Counted from the stretch's first letter, positions 1 through 8,880 are shown. The stretch is 64,000 bases of DNA from Halomonas almeriensis (GCF_030409235.1 NZ_JAUFPO010000017.1:1-64000); one strand, 5' to 3'. A program made the numbers and translations. Notes: generated from the letters alone by a model not told the origin.

Positions 1-46
1 GCTGCCGGCGAGCGGAGTTTTGAAGGCTCCGACAATTTGGAAACAC

Positions 47-123
47 GCGCCCTTAGCTCAGCTGGATAGAGCGTCGCCCTCCGGAGGCGAAGGTCGAAGG
101 TTCGAATCCTTCAGGGCGCGCCA
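47..123 (+). tRNA. tRNA-Arg (anticodon CCG)
   Basis: A 77-nt cloverleaf can be drawn. The acceptor stem GCGCCCT pairs with AGGGCGC. The D-arm contains GCTCAGCTGGATAGAGC. The anticodon stem TCGCC/GGCGA closes the loop CTCCGGA, so the anticodon is CCG. The T-arm GAAGG/CCTTC carries TTCGAAT. The CCA end is encoded (121-123). Decodes CGG arginine codons. Confidence 0.97.
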
Positions 124-131
124 GACAAATC

Positions 132-161
132 AAGGGCTTGCGAGCAATCGCAGGCCCTTTT
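132..161 (+). terminator. Rho-independent terminator of the tRNA gene
   Basis: A 12-bp stem (132-143 with 148-159, one G-T pair) closes a GCAA tetraloop and is followed by a short T run. It starts 9 bases after the tRNA 3' end, so it very probably ends the tRNA transcript. Confidence 0.85.
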
Positions 162-304
162 CTATTGCTGCCCCGCCATTTGTACCTCAAGGCCAGTCTG
201 CAACGCGTGATGCCATGTGCCCGCGAGATACAAGCCTGGCAGGGGCTGCCATATCCCGCGAGTCGTCGAAGAACTGACGCCGGCCCCGAGGGCATGGTTA
301 CTGG

Positions 305-1993
305 TTAGGACGGCTCCCCCGCCCCATGCCCCTGGGCGATATCCTGCCGGCTGAGCACGACCACATCTCGCGGCCACCACTCCGGGTGCTCATCGCGCAC
401 GAAGGTCAGCAGTTTTTCCCTGACGTTGGCCTCGGCCATCCAGCTGGAAATCGGGTTGGCGGCCATCAGGTAGCAGGAGATGACCTGCGAGTGCGCGTTC
501 TGCGCCGTGACGCAGCAGAACAGCTTGTGGTGCTCGATGACATCCTCTTCCGCCTTGGCGAATTCGACGAACTTCTCGCGAATCTGCTCGATATCCGCGC
601 TCAGGTGCAGCGTCAGCTCCACACAACGGTATTCCTTTGCCTCCTTGGCGGACATGTTCTCGAACGGCTTGGAGGCAAAGTACATGACCGGCACGACCAG
701 GCGACGCTCGTTCCAGATCCTCAGGCGTATGAAGGTGAAGAATATGCCCTCGACATGACACCACTGACCCTCGAAATACACCAGGTCACCCACCCGCACG
801 GGCTTGGCCAGAGAAAGCTGAAAGGACGAGAGGATACTGCCGAGCACGGCCTGGCCGGCAATACCCACCAGCACGGCCAGCACACTCGCCGAGGCTAGGA
901 TCGAGAGTCCCAGTGACTCGAAAAGCTGGACCTGGCCGAGCACATAGATGGTCACCACGGTGACGGAGACCAGGATGACCACCCGGCGAATGGCATAGAG
1001 CGTGGTGAGCAGCTTGCGGTCGTCCTGGGATTTGGTGTCATCGATATCGCCGACGATGCGTCGTGTCATCTTGAGCATGATGGTATCGACCAGACGCAGT
1101 GCCATCGCCCCGGCACCCCAGGCGAGTACGGCAAAAAGCAGGACTCTCAGGGTCGTGGTCGCTGCCGCCGAGAAGGACACCACATAATTGAGTACCCCCT
1201 GAGTGACCAGCGACATCACGATCAGCGCCATGGGCACCCGGATGCGTTCGACAAAGATGCTGCGTGAGCCGGTGGGAATCAGCGGCTTGATGATGCCCAG
1301 CAGGCTGTGAACGCTTTTGCCGATCATGGCAACCGCGAGCAGAACCAGGGGCAGGGCGATCCACTCCCAGATTTTCAGTACGCCCAGCGAGTCCTTCATG
1401 CTGGCGGGGATGTACTTCTCAAACTCGCGTGGGCCGTAGATTTCGTAGAGCGCCGGAATACCCGCCACGCTTTCCGGGGTGACCAGCCATACCGGGCTTG
1501 CATCACCGGATTTGTAGCGGCCCAGACGGATGTCGTACATGTGGTCCGGGGTATCCAGGGATGCCAGCTCGATGGTGCGTCCCGCAGGCCGGGCTTGCGC
1601 GCCCTGGCCCGTGCTGCCGCTGACACTGCCATCCTGGCGGCTGGGCAGTTCGGAAATCTGCAACCACTTGCCGCGCTGCAGAATCGTCGCCAGGTGTTCG
1701 GCGAGCTGGGCACCGCGTTTGCGCTGTTGCGGCGGGGAAAGGTCGTTGAGGTTCAAGACATGCGCCGCGGCCTCGAACTCGCCCTGTTCGGTGAGGTTGC
1801 GAAAGGTGCGCATGGCCTCACGTGGCGTGCGCCGGTCGACCAGCTCCGGCGCCTGACCGAGACCGCTATTGAGGGCGTCGACGCTATACCAGCCCTGTTC
1901 ACTGGCGCCGTCATGGGCCATGGCGATGCTGGTACTGGCCAGCACGAGCACGACCAGTATCAACCACTTCTGCCATCGAACCATGTGCTTCAT
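305..1993 (-). CDS. MscS-family mechanosensitive ion channel
   Basis: 562-residue inner-membrane channel of the MscS superfamily, expected to open under membrane tension and release solutes during osmotic downshock. An N-terminal signal-like segment ends near AMAHDG and is followed by a region of about 200 residues that is probably periplasmic. Five hydrophobic helices follow. The last is small-residue rich (SVLAVLVGIAGQAVLGSILS) and runs into the soluble MscS beta domain (QLSLAKPVRVGDLV). I chose the start at MKHMVRW, just before the signal segment, rather than the in-frame ATG 45 bases upstream. It lies downstream of manC on the same strand with a gap of about 120 bp. Which MscS subfamily it belongs to is not resolved. 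Confidence 0.85.
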   Translation of the reverse strand: MKHMVRWQKWLILVVLVLASTSIAMAHDGASEQGWYSVDALNSGLGQAPELVDRRTPREAMRTFRNLTEQGEFEAAAHVLNLNDLSPPQQRKRGAQLAEHLATILQRGKWLQISELPSRQDGSVSGSTGQGAQARPAGRTIELASLDTPDHMYDIRLGRYKSGDASPVWLVTPESVAGIPALYEIYGPREFEKYIPASMKDSLGVLKIWEWIALPLVLLAVAMIGKSVHSLLGIIKPLIPTGSRSIFVERIRVPMALIVMSLVTQGVLNYVVSFSAAATTTLRVLLFAVLAWGAGAMALRLVDTIMLKMTRRIVGDIDDTKSQDDRKLLTTLYAIRRVVILVSVTVVTIYVLGQVQLFESLGLSILASASVLAVLVGIAGQAVLGSILSSFQLSLAKPVRVGDLVYFEGQWCHVEGIFFTFIRLRIWNERRLVVPVMYFASKPFENMSAKEAKEYRCVELTLHLSADIEQIREKFVEFAKAEEDVIEHHKLFCCVTAQNAHSQVISCYLMAANPISSWMAEANVREKLLTFVRDEHPEWWPRDVVVLSRQDIAQGHGAGEPS

Positions 1994-2110
1994 CTCTGTT
2001 TCACCGGGCTGTTCCGAGAATTCGTCCGCTAGTGACACGAATCATCCCAGCCGCCCGGTGGCGCGTCCAGCGACTCGCGAGGGTTTGTCCCCCCAGTATC
2101 GATTCGGATA

Positions 2111-2126
2111 TGTTTCACGTGAAGCA
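2111..2126. other. parS-like 16-mer
   Basis: TGTTTCACGTGAAGCA differs at one position from the palindromic chromosomal parS consensus TGTTTCACGTGAAACA, the ParB binding site. It overlaps the stop codon of manC. The match is visible in the sequence. A ParB function depends on whether this region lies near the replication origin, which cannot be judged here. Confidence 0.45.
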
Positions 2127-3572
2127 ATGCAGGCCTGAGCCACTGACATCATCAAGGCGATGGATATCATCTTCCCCCAGGTAGTCACCACTCTGCACCT
2201 CGATGACCACCAAGGGCATGAGACCCGGGTTTTCCAGGCGATGGCGGAAACCGACAGGAATATAGGTAGACTCATTGGTCCGCAGGAGGAAGTCACTGTC
2301 CTCATTGGTGACTCTTGCCGTGCCGCTGACGACTACCCAGTGCTCACTGCGATGATGATGCATCTGCAACGATAGAGAGGCCCCGGGCTTGACTTCGATG
2401 CGCTTGATCTTGAAGCGATGTCCTTCCTCGAGGACCGTGTAAGTGCCCCAGGGTCGGTGTACCTTGCCTTGGTGCCACTGGTGTTGGCTGTCATGGGACG
2501 CCAGGCGCTCGGCAAGTTGCTTGACGTCCTGGCTGCGATCCCGGTGAGCCACGAGGAGGGCCCCAGGCGTATCCACGATCACCAGGTCTTGTACGCCGAG
2601 TGTCGCGGTCAGCGCATGGTGGCTATGGATGTAACAGTCCTTCGTGTCTTCCATTTCCACGTCACCCTGGACACGGTTGCCTCGCGCATCGGCAGGCGTG
2701 AGTTCCGCCATGGCCTGCCAGGAGCCGATATCGCTCCAGCCTATATCACAGGGCACGACCGCTAGCTTCGACGAGTGCTCCATGAGAGCGCAATCGATGG
2801 AGTCGCCGGCCAGGGCGGCAAAAAGCTCGGGATCGAGTTGCGCCACGCTGTGTTTTCCCCCCTCACTGTAGCGGGCAGCATCCAGGGCCGCCTGAGTATG
2901 CTCCAGCAGGGCAGGGGCATGCTGTGCCAGCTCTGCCAGTAGCGTTGCGGCGGTAAAGCAGAACATACCCGAGTTCCAGAAGTATCGGCCACTGGCCAGG
3001 TAGTGTTCGGCCGTGATCGGGTCCGGCTTTTCGGTGAAACCCAGTGCCGGCTGGATGGGCGATCCTGCCTGGTGGACGGCTTCACGGATCTCGATATATC
3101 CGAAGCCGGTCTCGGCGCGAGTCGGTTTGATACCGAAGGTCACCAACTGATCATCGGCCGCCGCCACGGCAGCATGCTTCACCGCCTCGGCAAAGGCAGG
3201 TTCATCGTTGACCTGGTGATCCGCAGGCAGCACCAGCAGCATGGCGTCTTCGCCATAGCGTTGCTTGAGCTCCAGCGCGGCGGCGCAGATGGCAGGGGCA
3301 GTGTTGCGTCCGCAGGGCTCCAGCAGGTAGTGCAGCGGTTGCTGAGGCGCCAGGGCCTGGTATTCATCCTCGGTACGAAAAAACAGTTCGCGATGCGTGA
3401 CCGTCGTGACACTCTCCATGCCATCCTCACCACAGATGACTTGGCCACGTCGATAGGTCTGTTGCAGCAGGGAGGTGGCGCCATCCAGCCGCATGAAGGG
3501 CTTGGGGTGCGCTTTTTGTGAGATTGGCCAAAGTCGGGACCCGGAACCGCCCGCGATGATGACGACATGCAT
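2115..3572 (-). CDS. manC: Mannose-1-phosphate guanylyltransferase / mannose-6-phosphate isomerase
   Basis: 485-residue cytoplasmic bifunctional enzyme of the ManC/AlgA/XanB type. It isomerises fructose-6-P to mannose-6-P and makes GDP-mannose from mannose-1-P and GTP, feeding exopolysaccharide or LPS sugars. The N-terminal nucleotidyltransferase domain starts with the signature GGSGSRLWPIS (residues 8-18) and contains FTEKPD. The C-terminal cupin isomerase domain holds PGASLSLQMHHHRSEHWVVV (about residues 395-415). Length is typical of the family. GGAGG sits 7 bases before the ATG. No other exopolysaccharide genes are adjacent, so the product pathway is open; algA would be an equally valid name. 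Confidence 0.93.
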   Translation of the reverse strand: MHVVIIAGGSGSRLWPISQKAHPKPFMRLDGATSLLQQTYRRGQVICGEDGMESVTTVTHRELFFRTEDEYQALAPQQPLHYLLEPCGRNTAPAICAAALELKQRYGEDAMLLVLPADHQVNDEPAFAEAVKHAAVAAADDQLVTFGIKPTRAETGFGYIEIREAVHQAGSPIQPALGFTEKPDPITAEHYLASGRYFWNSGMFCFTAATLLAELAQHAPALLEHTQAALDAARYSEGGKHSVAQLDPELFAALAGDSIDCALMEHSSKLAVVPCDIGWSDIGSWQAMAELTPADARGNRVQGDVEMEDTKDCYIHSHHALTATLGVQDLVIVDTPGALLVAHRDRSQDVKQLAERLASHDSQHQWHQGKVHRPWGTYTVLEEGHRFKIKRIEVKPGASLSLQMHHHRSEHWVVVSGTARVTNEDSDFLLRTNESTYIPVGFRHRLENPGLMPLVVIEVQSGDYLGEDDIHRLDDVSGSGLHCFT

Positions 3573-3824
3573 GTGGTGGCCTCCGCTAAGGATGGAAAGC
3601 CCAGGATGGCCTGGGTGGTGCGCTTCCCGACAGCTTACCGATGAATGTCGTTGAGCTGCAGTAAGAATTCGAGGATCCGCCTGCGTCGTGCGCCTTCATT
3701 GGCGAGGCTCTCGCCCGCCAGCATGCCGACCCCGAGCACCAGGCCGCGACGCTTGTGCCGAGCACTGCAAAAGAGGTTAATCAGAGCCGCTTTCGCCTGA
3801 ACACTGTCATGGCGGCCTGCTGCG

Positions 3825-4457
3825 TCAATCGGGAGGTTGGCGAATGGCCTCGAACTCGAGGCGGATGTCGACCTCATCGCCGACCAGGCCGTTGTCGACG
3901 GCGTAGTCCATGCCCCACTGGCTGCGCTCGAGGGTGGTGGTCGCCGAGATGCCCAGGGTGTGCTTTTCATGGCCGAAGGGGTAGGGCGCGGCCTTGTTGA
4001 GGGTCACGTCGAGGCTGACCGGTCGGGTCTGGCCGAGCAGCGTCAATTGCCCGTTCAGCGTGCCCTGCTGGTTCTCGATATCCGTCAGGCTCTCGGCGAC
4101 AAACGCGATGGTGGGAAACGCCTCGGTGTCGAGGAAGTCGTCATCACGGACATGGGCATCGCGGGCTTCATGGTTGGTGAAGACACTGGCGGCGTCGATG
4201 GTGGCCGAGCCGGAAATGAGCTCCTGGCTTGATTCGTCGTACACGAATTCGCCGCTGGCTTCGAGAAACTGGCCCAGCACATCGGCATAGCCAACGTGGG
4301 CCACGCTGAAGCTCACCGCGAAATGGTCGGGGTCGATCCGGTAGGTCCGGGGCTCGGCGGCGCCGCTGGTGGGTATGGCCAGCAGCACGGCCATCACGCA
4401 GATGGTTGGGATGCGGCAATCGCGGCGCAGACTGGGTAGTGGCGTGACGAGGTGCAT
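3825..4457 (-). CDS. YceI-family periplasmic protein
   Basis: 210-residue member of the YceI family, small lipocalin-like beta-barrels that bind amphiphilic or polyisoprenoid molecules in the periplasm. A signal peptide is visible (RRDCRIPTICVMAVLLAIPTSGAAEP). The mature part begins with the typical YRIDPDHFAVSFSVAHVGYA and contains the family's threshold motif FLDTEAFPTIAFVAESL. AGGAG lies 6 bases upstream of the ATG. It follows the CDP-alcohol phosphatidyltransferase gene on the same strand after about 50 bp, so the two may be cotranscribed. Between this gene and manC (3573-3824) no convincing gene is seen. Confidence 0.9.
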   Translation of the reverse strand: MHLVTPLPSLRRDCRIPTICVMAVLLAIPTSGAAEPRTYRIDPDHFAVSFSVAHVGYADVLGQFLEASGEFVYDESSQELISGSATIDAASVFTNHEARDAHVRDDDFLDTEAFPTIAFVAESLTDIENQQGTLNGQLTLLGQTRPVSLDVTLNKAAPYPFGHEKHTLGISATTTLERSQWGMDYAVDNGLVGDEVDIRLEFEAIRQPPD

Positions 4458-4507
4458 GGGATCTCCTGGGGCGCGCAGGGCGCCGGTTGGGGCGGGGGCT
4501 CTGTGGC

Positions 4508-5239
4508 TCAGGTGCCTCGCGCCTGGTGGTAAAGCCAGAGGATATCGCGCAGGAAGGAGCCGCTCAGCAGGATGAGTGCGATAGCCAGCATGGGAGTGGC
4601 GAGCGCGGGTGGTGTGAAGGGCGTGCAGGCGATGATCAAGGCGCCCACCTGAATGACGCAGATGGTCTTGCGGCGCAGGCTTTCCGGCAAGGGAGCCCGG
4701 AGCCAGGCCCAGCGAGCGCCGGCGGCGACGAAGGCATAGCGCATGCCGCCGAGCGCCAGTACCCAGGGGCCGGCCTTGTCATGGGTGATCAGGGCCACGC
4801 ACAGCAGCAGCATCAGGAAGGCATCGAGCTCCATGTCGAAGCGTGCCCCGAAGCGTGTCAGGCTGCGCGTGCGGCGTGCGACCCAGCCATCCACTCCATC
4901 GAGCAGCAGTGCCAGCAGCGCGAGCAGGCTCAGGGGCCAGAGCGTTCCCTCCCAGCCGGCCTGGCGAAACAGGGGCGTCAGGGCGATGCCGGCCAAGGCG
5001 GTGATCATGGCGGCGCGCAACAGGGTCACGCGATTGGCCCAGCCAAAGTTGGGCAGTTCACCACGCCATGCGCTCAGTATCAGGACGCTGAGCGCCAGTT
5101 GTGCCAGCACCGCCGCGCCCAGCACCTGCGGGGCCTGATGGTGAGGCCACAGCGCCAGACTGATGGCGGTTGCCAGCGCCATGCCCAGGGCCAGGTCCGG
5201 CCATATCCGCCGGGTTGTTAGCTGCTCGGTTTGAGGCAT
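4508..5239 (-). CDS. CDP-alcohol phosphatidyltransferase family protein
   Basis: 243-residue integral membrane protein. It carries the catalytic CDP-alcohol phosphotransferase signature D-G-x2-A-R-x8-G-x3-D-x3-D, seen as DGVDGWVARR through FGARFDMELD (about residues 112-136), with hydrophobic helices on both sides. Such enzymes transfer a phosphoalcohol from a CDP-activated donor to an alcohol acceptor. The acceptor cannot be read from sequence. The gene is divergent from the five-gene operon that begins at 5498 and is probably part of the same cluster. It is not obviously PgsA, PssA or cardiolipin synthase, because essential phospholipid genes rarely sit in such a context. Confidence 0.85.
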   Translation of the reverse strand: MPQTEQLTTRRIWPDLALGMALATAISLALWPHHQAPQVLGAAVLAQLALSVLILSAWRGELPNFGWANRVTLLRAAMITALAGIALTPLFRQAGWEGTLWPLSLLALLALLLDGVDGWVARRTRSLTRFGARFDMELDAFLMLLLCVALITHDKAGPWVLALGGMRYAFVAAGARWAWLRAPLPESLRRKTICVIQVGALIIACTPFTPPALATPMLAIALILLSGSFLRDILWLYHQARGT

Positions 5240-5417
5240 GTCGCCGGATCGCTCCTTTCACCAATCTTGTACGTCGAGCGCAAGCTGTCGAGGCAGGCTC
5301 GAGTATGCTGCCATGGTCGAGGTCCGGTCCCGCGGCCGTGACATCCTGGCCTGACCCTGAATATAGTGATGAGTGTGGTCATGAAACATCTGATGCGCCA
5401 GGGCTGTCTGATGACTT

Positions 5418-5434
5418 TGTACATGATCTGTATA
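5418..5434. promoter_or_regulatory. Possible MerR-type operator (TACA-N5-TGTA)
   Basis: TTGTACATGATCTGTATAG contains the inverted repeat TACA-TGATC-TGTA between the divergent genes at 5239 and 5498. The spacing resembles operators described for light-responsive MerR regulators of the LitR/CarH type. TATAGT (5431-5436) could serve as a -10 element. No regulator gene is nearby, so the assignment is an inference. Confidence 0.3.
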
Positions 5435-5497
5435 GTTTCAAGGCGGTCATTCCGGTAAAGGCCGCGCATCGATACGTCAGACAGGGAGTACGGGCAA

Positions 5498-6520
5498 ATG
5501 TTGCAGGCGAGGGCGTTCTGGCGGGTTCCCGGCCCGCGCGGCGAGCTGCGTCAGCAGGCGCTGGCCGCGCCGCAGGCTGACGAAGTACTGGTCGAGACCC
5601 GCTTCAGCGCGGTCAGCCGTGGCACCGAGTCCCAGGTGTTTCATGGCCGGATACCCTCATCCGAGTTTCAACGCATGCGCGCTCCCTTTCAGCAGGGCGA
5701 GTTCAACGCGGAACTCAAGTACGGCTACGCCAATGTCGGTCGTGTCCAGCAGGGTCCGCCGGACCTTCAAGGGCGTGATGTGTTCTGTCTCTTCCCTCAC
5801 CAGGATCGTTATGTGGTGCCGGCTTCCGCCGTGGTGCCGCTGCCCGATGGTCTGCCGGCGCGGCGGGGGGTGCTGGGCGCCAACATGGAGACCGCGGTCA
5901 ATGCCCTCTGGGATGCGGCGCCGATGGTCGGCGATCGTATCGCCATCATCGGGGCCGGTGTGGTGGGCTCTCTGGTCGCCGCACTGGCGGCCGGGATTCC
6001 CGGCGCCGAGGTCAGCCTGATCGACACCAATCCGCAGCGTGCGGCGCTGGCCAGGGCTCTCGGCGTGACCTTCTGCGAGCCCGCGGCAGCACCCACCGAA
6101 TGTGATCTGGTGTTTCATGTCAGCGGCAGTGCTGAAGGGCTCCAGCAGGCCCTGGCGCTGGCCGGCAACGAAGCCCGGGTCGTCGAGCTGAGCTGGTATG
6201 GCACCCAGGAGGTCAGCGTGCCGTTGGGGCAGGCGTTCCATTCACGCCGCTTGGCATTGCAGGCCTCCCAGGTCGGTCATCTGCGGGGAGATCGTGCCGT
6301 ACGCTGGGGTGGCGGGCGGCGCATGGCGCTGGCCTTGCGGCTGCTGTGCGATCCCCGTTACGAGGCGCTGCTGGAGCCTGACTGCCCCTTCGAAGACCTG
6401 CCTAGCAGGATGCCTGATATCACCTCGCCTGGTGGCGATACGCTCTGCCAGGTCGTTCGCTATGGCCCCGGGGCCGAGGGTGAAGTGCCCCATCAAAGGA
6501 GTAACCGATGTTCAGCCTGA
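5498..6520 (+). CDS. MDR-family (alcohol dehydrogenase-like) oxidoreductase
   Basis: 340-residue member of the medium-chain dehydrogenase/reductase superfamily. The cofactor-binding fold is clear from IAIIGAGVVGSLVAALAAG (about residues 149-167), with an acidic residue after the second strand (LIDTN) suggesting NAD(H). In the N-terminal half the region that normally supplies the catalytic zinc cysteine reads AVSRGTES, as in BchC-like members, so classical zinc-alcohol chemistry is doubtful. First gene of a tightly overlapping operon: its 3' end overlaps the PTPS-like gene by 13 bp. The substrate is unknown, though the neighbours suggest a pterin, pyrimidine or sugar intermediate. Confidence 0.8.
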   Translation: MLQARAFWRVPGPRGELRQQALAAPQADEVLVETRFSAVSRGTESQVFHGRIPSSEFQRMRAPFQQGEFNAELKYGYANVGRVQQGPPDLQGRDVFCLFPHQDRYVVPASAVVPLPDGLPARRGVLGANMETAVNALWDAAPMVGDRIAIIGAGVVGSLVAALAAGIPGAEVSLIDTNPQRAALARALGVTFCEPAAAPTECDLVFHVSGSAEGLQQALALAGNEARVVELSWYGTQEVSVPLGQAFHSRRLALQASQVGHLRGDRAVRWGGGRRMALALRLLCDPRYEALLEPDCPFEDLPSRMPDITSPGGDTLCQVVRYGPGAEGEVPHQRSNRCSA

Positions 6521-6918
6521 CGGTTCGCGATCACATGATGATCGCCCACAGTTTCAACAGTGAGGTATTCGGGCCGGCGCAGAAGCTGCACGGCGCCACC
6601 TATGTCGTGGATGTCAGTTTCTACCGGCCGACGCTTGATGAGCATGACCTGGTAGTGGATATCGGCCTGGCCAGCGAGACCCTCGGCGAGGTGCTGAAGG
6701 GGCTCACCCTGACCAACCTGGATGATCACGACGCCTTCGCGGGGCGCAATACCACCACCGAGTTCATGTCTCAGGCGGTCTTTCAGCGCATGGCGGCAGC
6801 CATCCACGACGGGCGCCTGGGTGAAGGGGCCCGGGCATTGAGTGCCATGAAGGTGACGCTTCACGAGTCGCACATCGCCTGGGCGAGCTATGAAGCGCCG
6901 CTCGAGGTGCCGGCGTGA
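6508..6918 (+). CDS. Atypical 6-pyruvoyl-tetrahydropterin synthase / QueD-like protein
   Basis: 136-residue protein of the PTPS/QueD (T-fold) family, whose members act on dihydroneopterin triphosphate. The frame is recognisable: IAHSF (His14), KLHGATYVVDV (His28) and LTNLDDHDAF. Two hallmark residues are changed. The second His of the usual HGH zinc motif is Ala30, and the catalytic Cys four residues before LHG is Ala24. An extra histidine (His9, RDHMM) might act as a ligand. The protein is therefore unlikely to be the queuosine enzyme QueD and may have a modified reaction. Its start lies inside the MDR gene and its stop overlaps the glycosyltransferase start (ATGA), implying translational coupling. 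Confidence 0.78.
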   Translation: MFSLTVRDHMMIAHSFNSEVFGPAQKLHGATYVVDVSFYRPTLDEHDLVVDIGLASETLGEVLKGLTLTNLDDHDAFAGRNTTTEFMSQAVFQRMAAAIHDGRLGEGARALSAMKVTLHESHIAWASYEAPLEVPA

Positions 6919-8000
6919 TGATCTCGCGTCTGGCCTTCATGGTGCCGGGCTCGTTGCGTCAGGCCACGGGGGGCTATCGGTATGATGCACGCTTGGTCGA
7001 TGGGCTGCGTGAGCGTGGCTGGCAGGTCGGTGTGCATGAGCTGGCGGGGCAATTTCCCGAGGGTGATGACCTGGCCCGCCAGTCCCTTGATGAAGCCCTG
7101 GCCGCCTTGCCCGACGGCCATGCGGTGGTCATCGATGGTCTGGCACTGGGCAATCTGGGGGAGGTGGCTGCTCCGCATGCCGAGCGCCTGGACATCACGG
7201 GCCTGGTCCACCATCCGCTGGGTGATGAGGCCGGCCTGGCTTCGTCGCTCAGCGAGCAGCTGCTGAGTCGCGAGGCGCAGATCCTCAACCGCCTGCAGCG
7301 GATCGTCGTGACCAGTCCGTTCACGGCACGACGCCTGGCCGAGCTGGGGGTTGATGCCACGCCGATCACCATTGTCGAGCCCGGTGTCGAGGCGGCGCCG
7401 CCGGCCGAGTCGGCCTGGCCGGCCGCGGCCTCACAGGCGCCGCGCCTGTTGTGTGTGGCCACCCTGACGCCGCGCAAGGGCCACCTGATGCTGCTCGAGG
7501 CGCTGGCCGCCTTGCGTCACCGCGACTGGCATCTGGAATGCATCGGGGATGACCGGCGGGATGTATCGCATGGGCACGCGATTCGCGAGCGGATAGCGGC
7601 GCTGGGTCTCGAGGAGCGGGTGACGCTTTCCGGCAGCCTTGATGAGCATGCGCTGGCCGAGGCCTACCAGCAAAGCGACCTGGTGCTGGTGCCGTCCTGG
7701 TATGAAGGCTACGGCATGGTGGTGACAGAAGCGCTGGCGCATGGCTTGCCGCTGGTCGCCACCCTCGGGGGTGCCCTGCGCGATACCGTGCCGGCCGCGG
7801 CGAGCTGGCGGGTCGAGCCCGGGGACAGTGGCGCCTTCGCCGCGGCCCTTGACCAGTGGTGGTGCGACGAGGCGCGTGAGCCCCGGCGCCGTGCCGCGAT
7901 TGAGGCGCGGGCGTCGCTGGTGAGCTGGGACACGGTGGTCACGCGGTTTGCCGGTGCCTTGAGCCTGGCATCCACCATGCCGGGAGCCGGTAATGAGTGA
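6915..8000 (+). CDS. GT-B glycosyltransferase (GT4-like)
   Basis: 361-residue cytoplasmic glycosyltransferase with two Rossmann-like halves. The C-terminal half has the retaining-GT signatures LLCVATLTPRKGHLMLLEAL and the E-x7-E motif in SWYEGYGMVVTEALAHGLPLVAT (about residues 255-277). The acceptor and sugar donor cannot be deduced. The start overlaps the stop of the PTPS-like gene by 4 bases and the stop overlaps the methyltransferase start by 8 bases. A glycosyltransferase coupled to a PTPS homologue recalls pterin glycoside formation in cyanobacteria, but this is only an analogy. Confidence 0.88.
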   Translation: MMISRLAFMVPGSLRQATGGYRYDARLVDGLRERGWQVGVHELAGQFPEGDDLARQSLDEALAALPDGHAVVIDGLALGNLGEVAAPHAERLDITGLVHHPLGDEAGLASSLSEQLLSREAQILNRLQRIVVTSPFTARRLAELGVDATPITIVEPGVEAAPPAESAWPAAASQAPRLLCVATLTPRKGHLMLLEALAALRHRDWHLECIGDDRRDVSHGHAIRERIAALGLEERVTLSGSLDEHALAEAYQQSDLVLVPSWYEGYGMVVTEALAHGLPLVATLGGALRDTVPAAASWRVEPGDSGAFAAALDQWWCDEAREPRRRAAIEARASLVSWDTVVTRFAGALSLASTMPGAGNE

Positions 8001-8880
8001 CGGCAGTTACTTCGCTGCTGACTGGCTGGCGCTGCGTGAGCCGGTCGATGCGCGTTCGCGAGTTGACCACCTGAATCAGGCCCTCTGCGCCTGGCTGGCA
8101 GACCGCCGGCGCCCCGTCACAGTGCTCGACCTGGGCGCCGGCAGCGGCAGCAACCTGCGATACCTGGCGCCGCGCCTGTCGCTGCCCCAGCAGTGGACTC
8201 TCCTGGATCATGACGCCGACTTGCTGGAGCGCGCCCGGGATGCGCTGCCGCCCACCGGCGAACCCCTGGAGGTGATGACGCGCCTGGACGATATGGGGCG
8301 CTGGAGCCAGGCGCCGCAGGTGCTGGACGCCTGGCTGGACGGCGTGGACCTGGTCACTGCCTCGGCATTGCTCGACCTGGTGTCGCAGTCCTGGGTCGAG
8401 ACGCTGGCTGCCGCCGTCGCCACACGGCAGGCCGCCGTGCTGATCGCCCTGAGTGTGGACGGTGACTGGTGGCTGGAGACGACAGCCGCGCAGCCGGAGG
8501 AGGCCGCACGACGGCGCCGCGAAGACCAGTGGATGCGCCGCCACTATCGCGCCCATCAGGCCTCCGACAAGGGAGCCGGCACCGCCCTGGGCGGCCAGGC
8601 ACCCGAGGCCATGGCGACGGCGCTGCGGGCCAATGGTTATCGGGTAGAGGTGGCCGAGAGCCCCTGGCGGCTGGAAGCACCACGCGACCTGGCGCTGGGC
8701 GAGGCCCTGCTCGAGGGCTGGCGGGATGCCGTGAGCGAGCAAGAGCCGCACGCCATGGAAACGGTGCGGCACTGGCATGCGGCACGGCGGGCCAGCTGGC
8801 AACGGGGCGAGCTGGTGATTCGGGTCGGGCATCGTGACCTGCTGGCGCTGCCGGCGACGTGGGGAGCCGCTCATGGCTAG
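7993..8880 (+). CDS. Class I SAM-dependent methyltransferase
   Basis: 295-residue protein with a class I methyltransferase fold. Motif I is VLDLGAGSGSNLRYLAPRL (about residues 45-63), followed by the acidic strand LLDHDADLLERAR. The C-terminal 130 residues are less typical. The acceptor is unknown. It overlaps the glycosyltransferase upstream and the membrane protein gene downstream, each by 8 bases, so it is firmly embedded in the operon. By context it may modify the same small molecule or glycoconjugate. Confidence 0.87.
   Translation: MSDGSYFAADWLALREPVDARSRVDHLNQALCAWLADRRRPVTVLDLGAGSGSNLRYLAPRLSLPQQWTLLDHDADLLERARDALPPTGEPLEVMTRLDDMGRWSQAPQVLDAWLDGVDLVTASALLDLVSQSWVETLAAAVATRQAAVLIALSVDGDWWLETTAAQPEEAARRRREDQWMRRHYRAHQASDKGAGTALGGQAPEAMATALRANGYRVEVAESPWRLEAPRDLALGEALLEGWRDAVSEQEPHAMETVRHWHAARRASWQRGELVIRVGHRDLLALPATWGAAHG

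Noticed and set aside
3635..3824. Possible small minus-strand gene ending at 3635
   Set aside because: The translation near the stop looks protein-like, but no good start codon or ribosome binding site precedes it and the upstream part is the shadow of the YceI gene.
5218..5469. Small minus-strand frame in the divergent promoter region
   Set aside because: It overlaps the start of the phosphatidyltransferase gene and regulatory sequence and shows no protein-like features.
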